Origin: G963663495 sp963663495
Lineage (GTDB): Bacteria > Bacteroidota > Rhodothermia > Rhodothermales > Bin80
Assembly (NCBI GenBank): GCA_963663495.1
Contig: OY760427.1
Location: 4,960,001 to 5,024,000 of the forward strand
DNA: 64,000 bases
Direction: 5' to 3'
In this document: piece by piece, positions 39,088-49,800 of the stretch
Layout of the letters: the number at the start of each line of letters is the position of its first letter
Numbering within the stretch: position 1 is the first letter of the stretch
Translations under genes and position numbers: made by a program
The notes under the pieces: model-generated
Databases searched by the model: none
Told to the model about the DNA's origin: nothing
The model's input: the letters and a program-made list of their open reading frames with translations, nothing else

Positions 39088-41330
39088 TTGAAACCTCCGT
39101 CAGTTTGTCCGCTCCAATCAGGCAACATTCTCTGTCCAAGACGCTCACAAACATTACAGTAATGCCTTGGCCCACACCTGCACACAACCGAAACCTGTCC
39201 ATCCAATGTACGATGCACAACATCTCCGCCGTCTCCGTCTCTAACATCCCACTGGCCGGTCAGCGTATACGTAGCACCTGCATAACGTTTTGCAATCTCA
39301 ACTTCGCTCCTTCCTTCCAAGTCTGACCCTGTCAAGAACAGAATGGGCTGGCTGGAATTCTCAATGGTTGCAAGAAGCGTATTCCGTCGAACAGCACCCG
39401 ACATGAAGTTGAGCAGAGAGTCAGCCAAGAATGGGGCATGAGTCTGGGATTCATTGCATAAAGCAAGAACAAAAGACAATGCAAGGACCCTTCGCGAAGC
39501 ACCATTGATTTCAATGGGTGGCATTAAGCGATTACGTCTGTTGAACGCACATATTTCGTACCCCTGATTTGCCCCTTCTACTGATCGTAATCCAACTTTC
39601 GCGATCATCCGTAGAGTGGCTTTGTTGGCGTCGCCAACGACAGTTTCATCTGCTGGTACATTTGCCGCCATTTGTGCAAACAATTGATTCATTCGGCGAG
39701 ACAATTCCTCCACTTGGCTGCTTTCAATTGCTCCATATGCACATCTGAGCACCCTGGCTGCGGCACCTGCCAAATCCTCCGCAGCCCTCTTGTCTCGAAC
39801 GACACGTTCGGTCTTGGCTCGTGATCGAACTGTCTTCTCCAAGGAATCAGTCTCCGAGTTTAACGACCGCAATCTGACTTCAAAATTGATCAACTCTCGA
39901 GAAGATTTTTCCCGCTGAGACTCCAAAGCATTGATTTCGTCCCGAATCAATTGAATCTTCTCTTCATCTATCTTATCCAAGTCGGAGCGGATCTTTCTCT
40001 GCTCCCTTTTCAGATCCGCTAAGTCACATCGCAGCGATTCAACCTCGTCGCCCAAATTTGCCGTATTCTTCTCCCATTGGGTGGCTAGATCTCCACGCAC
40101 GAACGCTCGCACGGAATCGTACAAGTTTCCGAGGTACTCGGCTCGGATATCCAGATCTTTCGTTGTGGCAACCCTTTCTTCAAGATGCCGTCGGTGCTTG
40201 CCGTTTGTGGAGATGTCTTGGCCGCACACACAAACCCCCTCCTCCAACAGCTCCGAGACGAACTGGAGGTGCCTACGCGGTATAGTTCCAGATTCATGCA
40301 GTGGATTCAGTTGGTGGTATGCCTCCTTTACTAATCGTTCCATCAGCGCGGCAAGAAGGCTCGTCGATTCTAGTTGCCCACCAAGGAGAATCATTTTATT
40401 TGCAAACCGTTCAAGCAGCTTTTTCTCCCTGTGTTCTGTCTGGCTCAGTCGCTCTGCCAGCTGCCCCGCTCCGCCAATGCCCTTGATCTCCTTTTCCAGG
40501 TTGCCTTTAGCACGCTGCAAACGGTCATCCAGCTCCTCCTTCTTGTGTCGCTCGCCTTCTGCTTGCTCACGCAACTGCTCTTCGCGCTGTCGGCAGTCTT
40601 CCAATCTATCCTGCAGCGCAGTTAAGTCTTTATCTCCAATTGCCTTGGCAATTTCAGAACCCAAAGTGCGCTGAAGATCCTCCACTCGCAAGGTTGCGTC
40701 TTTGAATACATCAATCCCCAGCAGACTCTGAACCACCTTTGTCGTCTTAGCAATTACATCGCGATGCGGAACTTCCTTGTTTTCGCTACCACCAACAAAA
40801 TCCGCTGCTTTGTCGGCATCTAGCACAAAAAAATCGTTCAACTCCCATGGAAGGAGCTGGTCCATCACCTGTTCCGGATGTGGAATGGCAACCCATCCCC
40901 CGTCCATTTCCTGCTCCATTAATACAGCCGTTTCACCAACTCGTTGATAATCTGGCTCGTTGTCGCGGTGCACCGGATTGCGGATTGTAGTTACACACCT
41001 TCTTAGGTTGAATAAGAATATCCGCCGCGCATGCCCCCGTTGCATACGCGTCTCTTTGTCAGTCTCAAACTCAATCTCTACGCTGGTCTCCAACCCCCTC
41101 TTGTTGGGAACCCAATCCGCCGAGTGGACCGAAAACTTCCGAGTGTCAGCTCCAGGGAGTCCTTTTTCACCGTACAATGCCCACCTCACAGCCCGAAGAA
41201 ACGTGGTCTTCCCTGAACCATTCTCAGCCCTTATAATAGTTAAACGCTTTTTCGCGTCCACGGACGGTTCAACACAGGCATTTTCGAAGCACGCGAAGTT
41301 ACGAATCGCAATTCGACGAAATCTAATCAC
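39084..41330 (-). CDS. SMC/RecN-like ATPase with CxC motif (DndD-like; likely SspH position)
   Basis: 748 residues. Walker A is ENGSGKTTFLRAVRWALYGEKG (about 36 onward) after IRFRRIAIRNFACFENA, as in DndD/RecF/Rad50 ATPases. A long coiled coil (about 200-510) is broken by CVCGQDIS, a zinc-hook-like CxC. The C-terminal part, with SRRVLALSFVLALCNESQ, is the signature/Walker B region, and the end has another Cys cluster, CRCG...CNVC. It overlaps the small gene upstream by 8 bp and the one downstream by 4 bp. In the sspBCD-sspFGH cassettes I recall, the third downstream gene occupies this place. The predicted role is a DNA-binding ATPase of the restriction arm. Confidence 0.8.
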   Translation of the reverse strand: MIRFRRIAIRNFACFENACVEPSVDAKKRLTIIRAENGSGKTTFLRAVRWALYGEKGLPGADTRKFSVHSADWVPNKRGLETSVEIEFETDKETRMQRGHARRIFLFNLRRCVTTIRNPVHRDNEPDYQRVGETAVLMEQEMDGGWVAIPHPEQVMDQLLPWELNDFFVLDADKAADFVGGSENKEVPHRDVIAKTTKVVQSLLGIDVFKDATLRVEDLQRTLGSEIAKAIGDKDLTALQDRLEDCRQREEQLREQAEGERHKKEELDDRLQRAKGNLEKEIKGIGGAGQLAERLSQTEHREKKLLERFANKMILLGGQLESTSLLAALMERLVKEAYHQLNPLHESGTIPRRHLQFVSELLEEGVCVCGQDISTNGKHRRHLEERVATTKDLDIRAEYLGNLYDSVRAFVRGDLATQWEKNTANLGDEVESLRCDLADLKREQRKIRSDLDKIDEEKIQLIRDEINALESQREKSSRELINFEVRLRSLNSETDSLEKTVRSRAKTERVVRDKRAAEDLAGAAARVLRCAYGAIESSQVEELSRRMNQLFAQMAANVPADETVVGDANKATLRMIAKVGLRSVEGANQGYEICAFNRRNRLMPPIEINGASRRVLALSFVLALCNESQTHAPFLADSLLNFMSGAVRRNTLLATIENSSQPILFLTGSDLEGRSEVEIAKRYAGATYTLTGQWDVRDGDGGDVVHRTLDGQVSVVCRCGPRHYCNVCERLGQRMLPDWSGQTDGGFK

Positions 41331-41550
41331 GTACGGTACCCTCCGTCATGAATGTGTCCGCGGCCCTTTCAACCAATGCCCGAACATCTTTCTTAATCGC
41401 GAAGAGCCGACCCATTCGGTGCCTATCTACTGTGTCCACGATCTCCAGAATTAGACATTGGAGATCTTCGGGATCAACTCCCATATTCTCGCTCTCTCGT
41501 TGTGCTGCAATCTCAATTTCACGATAAATCCTGTCGTAATTGTTTACCAT
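41323..41550 (-). CDS. Small acidic protein of the modification/defence operon
   Basis: 75 residues, helical, with YDRIYREIEIAAQ and LQCLILEIVDTVDRH. It overlaps the helicase gene upstream by 7 bp and the CxC ATPase gene downstream by 8 bp, which is strong evidence that it is real. Small proteins of this size accompany CxC ATPases in DNA modification loci; the function is unknown. Confidence 0.7.
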   Translation of the reverse strand: MVNNYDRIYREIEIAAQRESENMGVDPEDLQCLILEIVDTVDRHRMGRLFAIKKDVRALVERAADTFMTEGTVRD

Positions 41551-43799
41551 ACAGAACTCCTCGGAATGCCGGATGAAACGATCATATCACCTGCGCGCTG
41601 GAGAATTGCAGAATTGCCGATGCTTGAGAAATATGCGCTACGTATCGCGCCTAACTGGTCAAGAATCGAATGCTCGCCAACCGCGTTGTCTGCATACTTC
41701 GCAAAAGTATAAGCGCGATTCAGCTCGGAAACCACGACCTTGCGCACATTCTTGGGATCATAGGCAACCAGTTTCGCCGGAGGCAAAGCCAAAAAATCAT
41801 GAACCAGCGCAATGTTTTTGTCTGGGTGCCTCCTAAGTACACGGCCTCGCCGCTGGATCCACTCCCGCTCCACAGTTGACGAGGCCACAATGAAGGCTTC
41901 GCGAATACGGGGAATATCTACACCTTCGTCCAAGACCTTCTTTGCCAATAATACTTGATATCCCCCGCTGGAAAATGTATCAAGTGTTCTCTTGAGCGTC
42001 TTCGGTTTTGCTGTCGTCTCCTGCGTCACAGGCGCCCATCGCACGCCTAAATTAGTGAGAATCGCACAAATGTCCGTGAACTGTTGAGGATCCTTCGCTG
42101 ATGCATAAATCAGTGCCCCATCCAGCGACCGCGGGTCACGCGTTTCCAGCACCATCCGAAGCAGAGCCAACTTTCCGGCGGCAGTCTCAACAATCCTGCG
42201 TCGCCGAATTAGTAAACGCCGGACTCCTTCCTCATCCCTATCTATTGGGCTGTTCGTTTCGGATGCAAACGCCTTCCCGATCTGTTTCGTGAGCTTTTCG
42301 TATTCGGCCACTTCTGCCTGATCCATCGTCGCCGCGTGGACATAGTAATTGTATGGTGTCAAGCAAAATCCAATCGCTTGATCCATCCCGAATTCAAAAA
42401 CAGATTCTCCGAAAAAATCGAAGATCTCTTCAGTGCCGTCTGGATCATACTGACGTACAGGTGTTGCCGAAAGTCCCAAACGGCGCGTAAGAAACTCAGG
42501 CTTGTTAGCCACGAATTTATCGGCACCCAACGTATGCACTTCGTCTCCCACGAACAGGCTATCCACGGTTGATCTCCCGCAGATCTTTTTTTCTACCGTT
42601 TGCTGGAAGTCTGGTGAAGCAATCAGATAATTCGTCACGATTACCACATGCGTTCCGCCAGCTCGCAGTCTGCGAAACAGACTGGTAAGCGCAAGACTTG
42701 TATTCCTCTCCAAAGTAGGTACCATTGCTTTGATACCGAACTTAGCTACTTCATCGCTCCACTGGTGTATCAATGGAACGGTAGGAGCGGAGATTACAAC
42801 CAATAAAGGTCGCCCTTCCAGGCGATCCTGTAAACGAGTAGCGCAGAGTAATGCTGTAATGGTCTTCCCCGCCCCCGTGGCCATCGAAATCGTACCACGA
42901 TCCGGAAAAGGAGCCGCTTCCCATGCCTTAACAGCCTCGCCTTGATGGGCATACGCCCCTTTCTCCCAAACGAGGCTATCGGGAATCCGAAGCCTTGGAA
43001 TGGATCGCTCCTTCTTTCGAGTGAACCCTCGTATTAAACCACCCAATGAATCAACGGACCAGGGGGGATATCCATCTTTTTCGGCAGCTTGGCGATAGTC
43101 CACCGGAGTTCGCGGTCTCACGGGAGCAGTCTGGATGATACACTCCTTTAGAGCCTGCGGGAGGCTGACAATCTTGTCAATGCCAACGCTCCGTCCAATC
43201 GACCAATCGTGAAGCATGGCTAAGCCATCTTGAACGCGGTCTTGACCATGATCGCTCCAAGTTACATCAACATCAAAGTGCTCCACTCCACCTGAAATCC
43301 CACGATCCGTCGCATTCCCCGAACCCCGAACCAGCATTTTATCCGTGCCATCGTCAAATAGCCACATTTTGGGGTGATAATTCGACCCACCGGCGGGTAC
43401 CGCGATCCGCAAGTCTAGCAAACCCGTAGCTATCATCCAAGACAAGCATCCTAATGCATGCCGCGCAAGGGCGGACGCGTTTGCCTTCCCGTCACAAAAG
43501 ATATTCGCTACAAGTTGGCACGCCTCGTCTGAGGTCATAGATACCGCCTGTTCCACGGCTCTGCGCTCCGGGGAGAAAAAAACAGGAGCTACTACAAACT
43601 TGATGGGATTCATCCCGGGACGGTTGATGTAATTCGCAAGTCCGGGTGCAAGTCGCCCTATCCAACCCGACGAGAACCACCCAAACGCTCCGCGGACTGA
43701 CACAGCCGATTCAAATCCCGGAATCAGTACCTTTGCAGCTACAGGAGCCTCCGGCAACTGATAAATGCCAGGCTTAATCTTGGCATTGGTCGCAAGCAT
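41544..43799 (-). CDS. PLD-domain plus superfamily 2 helicase (likely SspG position)
   Basis: 751 residues. N-terminal phospholipase-D-like half: NYHPKMWLFDDG (HxK) and RGSGNATDRG (about 160-190). It continues into an SF2 helicase: MATGAGKTITA (Walker A), VGDEVHTLGA (DEVH box), RLGLSATPVRQ (motif III), DEGVDIPRIREAF (motif V) and QRRGRVLRRHPDK (motif VI). Helicase-PLD fusions are common in restriction systems. The start is one base from the end of the upstream gene. A role as nuclease-helicase of the restriction arm is inferred. Confidence 0.85.
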   Translation of the reverse strand: MLATNAKIKPGIYQLPEAPVAAKVLIPGFESAVSVRGAFGWFSSGWIGRLAPGLANYINRPGMNPIKFVVAPVFFSPERRAVEQAVSMTSDEACQLVANIFCDGKANASALARHALGCLSWMIATGLLDLRIAVPAGGSNYHPKMWLFDDGTDKMLVRGSGNATDRGISGGVEHFDVDVTWSDHGQDRVQDGLAMLHDWSIGRSVGIDKIVSLPQALKECIIQTAPVRPRTPVDYRQAAEKDGYPPWSVDSLGGLIRGFTRKKERSIPRLRIPDSLVWEKGAYAHQGEAVKAWEAAPFPDRGTISMATGAGKTITALLCATRLQDRLEGRPLLVVISAPTVPLIHQWSDEVAKFGIKAMVPTLERNTSLALTSLFRRLRAGGTHVVIVTNYLIASPDFQQTVEKKICGRSTVDSLFVGDEVHTLGADKFVANKPEFLTRRLGLSATPVRQYDPDGTEEIFDFFGESVFEFGMDQAIGFCLTPYNYYVHAATMDQAEVAEYEKLTKQIGKAFASETNSPIDRDEEGVRRLLIRRRRIVETAAGKLALLRMVLETRDPRSLDGALIYASAKDPQQFTDICAILTNLGVRWAPVTQETTAKPKTLKRTLDTFSSGGYQVLLAKKVLDEGVDIPRIREAFIVASSTVEREWIQRRGRVLRRHPDKNIALVHDFLALPPAKLVAYDPKNVRKVVVSELNRAYTFAKYADNAVGEHSILDQLGAIRSAYFSSIGNSAILQRAGDMIVSSGIPRSSVW

Positions 43800-43800
43800 G

Positions 43801-46002
43801 TCAGAATACCCGCCGACGATTTTTCAACTGCTCAAGAATCCCTGCTGCTCCGTGCACGCTCTCGTCGATGGTAGTCGCAGCAGCATCACCGTTACTCGGT
43901 TGACCAACACACCCAGTCCCAGCGGTCTGCTCTTGAACCCGCAACCGAAACTCTACAACGCCGGACTCAACTACCACCAAGGAAACATGATCTCCTGCAC
44001 GCGCCTCTAGTTTATCCAGAGCTCCAGATATGTAACCTATGCTAGCCCCCGTTAAGCTTGTCAACCGCCAAATCACCGAGATCCGACCACAACCACTGGG
44101 TTGCGATACAGTTGCCCATATCCTACCGTTCTTCGGGCATCCCAGCGCAACTGCAATCTCAGGAGGCACACGTGCAACACTGTGCCCATCAAAGTGAATC
44201 GGGCGCACCCGAAAATTCCAATACGGCCACCCCTCCAAAGTCACCCCGTCAACGACTTCGTAAACATCCCGTAACGATACTTCACTGGCCTTAGCCAGAC
44301 GAACATTTCTGTGCTGAAGGACGAATTGCGGTGTCGCTACAATGGCCCGCACACTAGCCTCCTTTACTTCGAACATCTCCGGCAATTCTCGGAGTAAGCG
44401 ATCCAAGGTTGTGACACCGCCGTCCTCGTCAATCCGCTGTACAATCTCTGCAGCAATCCCCTCATAAACATCATCAATCCATTCCTCCATCCCCCACTTA
44501 GTCTTCGTAGCACGCTCAATTCCAGAAATGCGCGACAATACGCTAGGAATGCCGGCCACCGGTAGACCAGTTGCGTCGGCAATTTCCTCGGCTGTGGCTG
44601 GTCGACCGATGGTGAGCACCGCCGCCTTTACGCGTGCCTTTTGTGTAGCACGCTGGGCCAATTGGCTACCTATCCGAAATAGTCCGCATCGGTCGACCAA
44701 TAGTTCGAATCGTTCATGCCATTCCTCACCGGGCAGAGTGGCGCGTAATACCTCCTCGTCAATCAGTCCAGCATCATCCGCAAGCGTTTGGGCCTGCCGT
44801 TCAAAATCGCTGATAACTCCTCTGGCTTCGGGAATTGCCCGGATACCTCGAACCGTGTCATAGCTCAGCGATGCTTCCACTAATCTACGCGCGATAGCAA
44901 CGGCATTGTCGTACAAGGACTCTCCCTTGAACAGGCTATCCATATGGGATTGAAGCATATACTCCCTAGCCACCGGGCCAACCTTCCGCCTTAGTACCGC
45001 CACAATTTCGCCAATCCCGGAGCCTACACATTGTTCAACCTTTCTTTTGACCCTCGCGGCAATCTGTCGGACGCGCTGCCGTGAGATACCGTATACTTGG
45101 CCCAATTCTCCAAGGGTCGGACGATGCTTCTTCTCCACAAATTGCTGAAGTATTGAGCGTTCTCTAATCGGTAGGTTAGCTTGTAAGTCACGAATCCCAT
45201 CAATTACCGAGCCGAGCACGCGTAAGTCGGTAAAGTCTGAGATCTTGCAGGAATCGAATTCTGTGTCAATCCCCAAGTCTGTAGCAAGTTGGACTAAGTC
45301 AATGTTCAGTGCATCCATGACGGTCGTCGCTCCGTAGAATTCCTCGGCTGCCGCAAACAGTCGCTCCAAATGTTTCACTATGTCGCACCGCGACAAACGC
45401 TTGCCGCCGAGGTCGGAATGTGTGCGCGATTCCAGCAATAGGGCTTTGGAATCGGTGCTTGAATCATTATTTGAATGAACGGAGAAAGCCCATGGGCTCG
45501 TGGCTGATGTCGGATCTCCACTGGATGCTAGCTCAGCAGCTTCCATTACACACATCAGATCTACAAGTGAAGCGATGCCGAAATTCTTAATGGCAAGCAG
45601 ATCCTCCACGTGTACAGCACCAACACCCCAACGTAAATCACTGTTGGTGATGGCGTTCAGTGTACGAACACGAAGCGGATAGTCGGTTAATTCAAAACGG
45701 TCCGTATCGCCCCCCAATACGATATATGACCCTGGAGGGCGATATGCCCTTGCAAGTGTGAGTAGCGCATGCCGTGCATGTTTTCGGATGGGGGTCCGTA
45801 CGCCGTTCCAAAATTTTCCTAATTCCCCTATGGTCCTGACCGCTGGGTTTTCCTCCCTGATAGCTTCCGGAAGGGGGATATCCGCGCATGTCTCAATGTA
45901 CCATTGAGGGAGCAAGGATGTAGGCGGACTACCCCATGGTGCTACACGTATCGCATCCCCCAGTCGATCTCTGCCACCAAGCGACATTGCTACAGGTCGC
46001 AC
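43801..46002 (-). CDS. RpoA-CTD/sigma-region-4-like DNA-binding protein (likely SspF position)
   Basis: 733 residues. About 165-190 reads VEDLLAIKNFGIASLVDL, a helix-hairpin-helix as in the RNA polymerase alpha C-terminal domain. About 320-345 reads LGELGQVYGISRQRVRQIAARVKRKV, a sigma-70 region-4-type helix-turn-helix. About 490-540 has a further winged-helix (GRPATAEEIADATGLP). The C-terminus is beta-rich. It overlaps the sspD gene by 13 bp from ATG 46002, or starts at MSLGG (45987). I recall no catalytic motif. It may recruit the system to DNA or regulate the operon. Confidence 0.8.
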   Translation of the reverse strand: MRPVAMSLGGRDRLGDAIRVAPWGSPPTSLLPQWYIETCADIPLPEAIREENPAVRTIGELGKFWNGVRTPIRKHARHALLTLARAYRPPGSYIVLGGDTDRFELTDYPLRVRTLNAITNSDLRWGVGAVHVEDLLAIKNFGIASLVDLMCVMEAAELASSGDPTSATSPWAFSVHSNNDSSTDSKALLLESRTHSDLGGKRLSRCDIVKHLERLFAAAEEFYGATTVMDALNIDLVQLATDLGIDTEFDSCKISDFTDLRVLGSVIDGIRDLQANLPIRERSILQQFVEKKHRPTLGELGQVYGISRQRVRQIAARVKRKVEQCVGSGIGEIVAVLRRKVGPVAREYMLQSHMDSLFKGESLYDNAVAIARRLVEASLSYDTVRGIRAIPEARGVISDFERQAQTLADDAGLIDEEVLRATLPGEEWHERFELLVDRCGLFRIGSQLAQRATQKARVKAAVLTIGRPATAEEIADATGLPVAGIPSVLSRISGIERATKTKWGMEEWIDDVYEGIAAEIVQRIDEDGGVTTLDRLLRELPEMFEVKEASVRAIVATPQFVLQHRNVRLAKASEVSLRDVYEVVDGVTLEGWPYWNFRVRPIHFDGHSVARVPPEIAVALGCPKNGRIWATVSQPSGCGRISVIWRLTSLTGASIGYISGALDKLEARAGDHVSLVVVESGVVEFRLRVQEQTAGTGCVGQPSNGDAAATTIDESVHGAAGILEQLKNRRRVF

Positions 46003-46847
46003 ACGATACAGGGAGGCGTATCATCTTCCTCATCAAGCGCATCCGCCAAAGACTCAATGAGCGGTACATTGACTTGCCGTGCGGAAGCGCGGGACATGGC
46101 GGCTTCGTGCCGGGCAAGGATTTCGTCCCTGCGATCCCGCAATTCTTCGAGTGTTTCGCCCCCAGACCAAGTATACTGTCTTGACTTCATCGCGCAGTCG
46201 CTGAAGTCCGCATCGCCATCCTCGCCAGCTTGAAGAAGAACCTTCTGCTCAATTGCAACAGCTCGATCAAACAGCTCCGGATGACGGTCCGCAAGGCCGA
46301 TCCACTCCGCCTTGCGCTGGTAGAAGCAGAAATAGCACCCGGAGCGCGTGCGCCATTCGTAATACTCGGGAAGCCCGATCCCCGCATCGTCCAAGATCCG
46401 CATTACACCGGCATGATCTATCCCGTCCTCAACAAAGGGAAAGCGGGTCTGAATGTTCTTCTTCGTCGATACATAGCCCTTTCGGTTTGATTCATCAGCC
46501 CGAATTGCAACGTAGGTGATCGCGGGAGCATCGCCTATCCACTCTTCAATCGGCTTGATCTTCATGTTCTTTGTACACCACCGCATTTGCGGAGACGGCA
46601 GTGCACCGCGATATACCTCAAACCAGTGATCAAACCCTCTGCTGGAATTCAATTGAGCAATGGGTTTACCAAGGATCATCTCCAGCCTCGTGAGATATTC
46701 GTACGTCTCAGGCAGTTCTGCGCCAGTATCACAAAAGAAATACTCCATGCCAGGAACACGATTGCGCATGTACACCGCGAGTGCACTCGAATCCTTCCCA
46801 CCTGATATTCCGCAAATATGACGGACGGGGTCTGACAAAGTAAGCAC
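45990..46847 (-). CDS. sspD: PAPS-reductase-like ATP pyrophosphatase, SspD/DndC family
   Basis: 285 residues. The PP-loop is ISGGKDSSALAVYM (15-20 SGGKDS), followed by FFCDTGAELPET, RWCTKNMKIKP and SGCYFCFYQRK, the cysteine set of the DndC/SspD iron-sulfur site. In phosphorothioation it activates the DNA backbone and accepts sulfur from the desulfurase. It lies 32 bp after the sspC stop and overlaps the next gene. Confidence 0.85.
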   Translation of the reverse strand: MLTLSDPVRHICGISGGKDSSALAVYMRNRVPGMEYFFCDTGAELPETYEYLTRLEMILGKPIAQLNSSRGFDHWFEVYRGALPSPQMRWCTKNMKIKPIEEWIGDAPAITYVAIRADESNRKGYVSTKKNIQTRFPFVEDGIDHAGVMRILDDAGIGLPEYYEWRTRSGCYFCFYQRKAEWIGLADRHPELFDRAVAIEQKVLLQAGEDGDADFSDCAMKSRQYTWSGGETLEELRDRRDEILARHEAAMSRASARQVNVPLIESLADALDEEDDTPPCIVCDL

Positions 46848-46879
46848 CTTCAGTTACTGACTGTTGAAACGGGGATTTA

Positions 46880-49800
46880 TCAGTCCTGGTCGCCTAGAAA
46901 CATTTCGCCGAGAAGGGCAAGAATTGACTTCCTAGCCTGATGGCGCGAGCCCAAAGCAGGCTCAAGCTTGGCAAGACATTGGTCTAGCTCCTCTTCGACA
47001 AGAACACGGTCAGCGTCGTCAACGGAAATAAGTCTATTGTGCTCCCGACCATTTGGTGCAGTTAACGTGACACGAAATCCCCGACTGGAACCGCCACCCC
47101 ACGAACAGTAGTCAGCATGCAATGCGACTAGACGTTGAAACGCATTGACGTGAGTACCAAGGACTATCTTGAACCAGTTCAAGTCACGATCCGTCCACTC
47201 AGTTGGAGCCTTCTTTGATATCACCGTGGCTACTCTACTGATCCACTCCCCATCCGTCATGGAGTTACCACCTTGAAGAGCCTGCACGAAAGCGCACACC
47301 TCTTTGTTCAGAACCTGGTCATCCAGCGCTGCGGCTTGCCTACTCACTTCTTGCCGGGTTTTCTCTCCAGCCAAGTGCAGTAAGGCTTCCAGAAGCTCCT
47401 TCCCCAATGCATCAAACCGCGCGCTCAGCTCATCCATTGCGCCACCGAGAAGTTCGGCGTAGGCATTTAATTCCGTATACCCTTCCGCGAAAGCAGGAAC
47501 AGATGGAAGACTCAATGCAGCGGGGAGACGTTTGAAAATCAGCTCGTCTGGCTCTACAGCATCCATTATGGCCGCACGCACAGCCAGAGTTTCCTTACTC
47601 AGAGTTGTAGTATGCCGGGTAAAATTGTCCAAACGCCGAATCCTTGATACCAAATACCCCGCGACCCCCAGAACATTGGCAACCCGGCAATGACGAAGTA
47701 CCGGCCGCACCTTGAGACGCTTGGCGAGAGCGTTGACCGTGTCACGTCTAACCCCTGCGGTGTTCGCAAAGTGCTTGACCTCAAAGTGGTGCGGGTTGCG
47801 CACCATCCTTTCCGACACCTCCACCGCCAACTTAGTTCTGAATGTCCCATGCTCATATACCGCAATCTCGTCGCGATGCACAAGCAGGGCTGCAGTCAGC
47901 AGCACGGGTATAACCCCAGCCTTCATCCCCACGGGCCTTGATCGGAGCTCCGCATGAATGTCCTTTACGTTCACTCGCCTAGCCTTGGCATGAGCGAATT
48001 GCCTTTCTATGACCTCCCAGGCCGGCCACAAGGAGCTAGTCCGTCGTGGTGCACAAAATACCATCCCGCCTTCCATGCCGGCCGACTGATGAATCCCCGT
48101 CCGGAGAAGGAATGCCCGGTACATCGCCACCTCCGGACCAAATCCCTCCAGACCCATATTGAGTTCCTTTCCCCTCGTTATCATTGCACTCAATAATAGA
48201 TTTCTCGCCTTGGATCCTTGAGTGGTCAAATGGACCCTGTTGAGCACCTCATTGCCTACCACCGGCGTAGAATCGTAGGCAATATCTGCCGCGCATGATA
48301 GGGTGTGACTGCCCCGCCCGACAGGCAGCTCCTTCGCATGCGCATTATCCTCGCCCAAGAGAAACCACCGACACGAGCCGGAGCGAAATATCCGGTGCAC
48401 CTCACCTTCAAAAACGGCCTTGGCCTGGGCTAGTCGCTCGGCTACCTCGCCACGAGCCACCCAATCTTGTGCCACAACAGGCTCATCGGCAGCCGACTGG
48501 ACAGCAGCAACTTCCCGAGCAGCCTCCTCCAGTGTGCTTACTTCTCGCGGGATTACCGCTACAATGGGCTTAGCAGATGTTACTCCGTTAGATGGGGTAG
48601 GCATCGTATCAAGCGAGTCAACCACAAGTAAAACCTCACCATCAAACTGGGAAAAAGCGTCTATCGGAGCCACTGGATCCGCCGCACTTGCATAGCTTGC
48701 CCGAAACACCCTCAGCACATCTTTTTCTGCACTGTGGCGTGCAGCTACCATTGGAGCAGGAGGCTCTAAACTTGACATCAACTCCGCCAATGAGCGACGC
48801 TGCAGACGCATTAGCGCGCTATCTACCAACAGCGGGATATTCACGTCAGAGCCTTGCCATACCCGGTATTCGTCGGCAAACCTTCGGTACGTCACTACGC
48901 CCGCAACTTCAAGTTGGCTTAACACCTCCACTGCATGAGGATCAGTTAGCGATAGCATTGGACGAGAGGCTCGAACCACTCCCGCCGTAGAAGTCAGGTT
49001 TAATACGGCGATTCGCTTCGCCATCCGAGTCTGTCGGTCCGACAATCCTGCTGCATCTCGAACCCGGGTAGCAATTTCGGACCACCTACCAGCTTCACGG
49101 CCAGACAATCCCGCGAGAACCTGTTGGCCCACGAAATAGTCGTACACCTTTTCCAATGTAATGGACGGCAGTGGGCAGTCACGGTCAATTTCTGTTTCTT
49201 CAATGAAACGCGCAGCGCCCCAGGAACCCTGCCCCGCCAAGAAGGAAAAAAGTGTCCGCTCATGCTGCCCAAATCGATTGCAAAGCTCCGGTAACACAGC
49301 TGCCGTGATCGGATGCAATGGATAGCAGTGCTCTATCGCCTCTGGATCTGACAATTCCCCCAAGCCGATTTTCTGCATTTTCTCTGCCTGAATGGCAGCC
49401 CAGCGGGCAATCCTTTCCCTGATAGTATCGTTTTTGGGCTCAAAGACACTCCCAATGAGTGCGCGAATCTGTTCCGCTGACTCAACAAAGGCAATGTCTT
49501 CGAAGCGTCCTTGAACCTTCGCCCATTCCCTCCTCGTTACCGCGGCACTTCCCACCAAGTATTCCTCAAAAGAGAGATGCTGGAGGGTTAGAACAAAAAT
49601 TGGCAGCCCCGCACCCTGCCCTGCCTCGGCCAGCTGCTGCAACAGGTATGTGCCGTCATCATGTTCACGTACCACCTCCAGACCCTTTCCGAACTCATCA
49701 ATAACAATAAGCAAGGGCGCATCCTCTGCAATAGCGCACGCAACACGAATAAGCGTTGGGGCAGATATTTCATGAAGGCGAGGATCCAACCGCAAGATAT

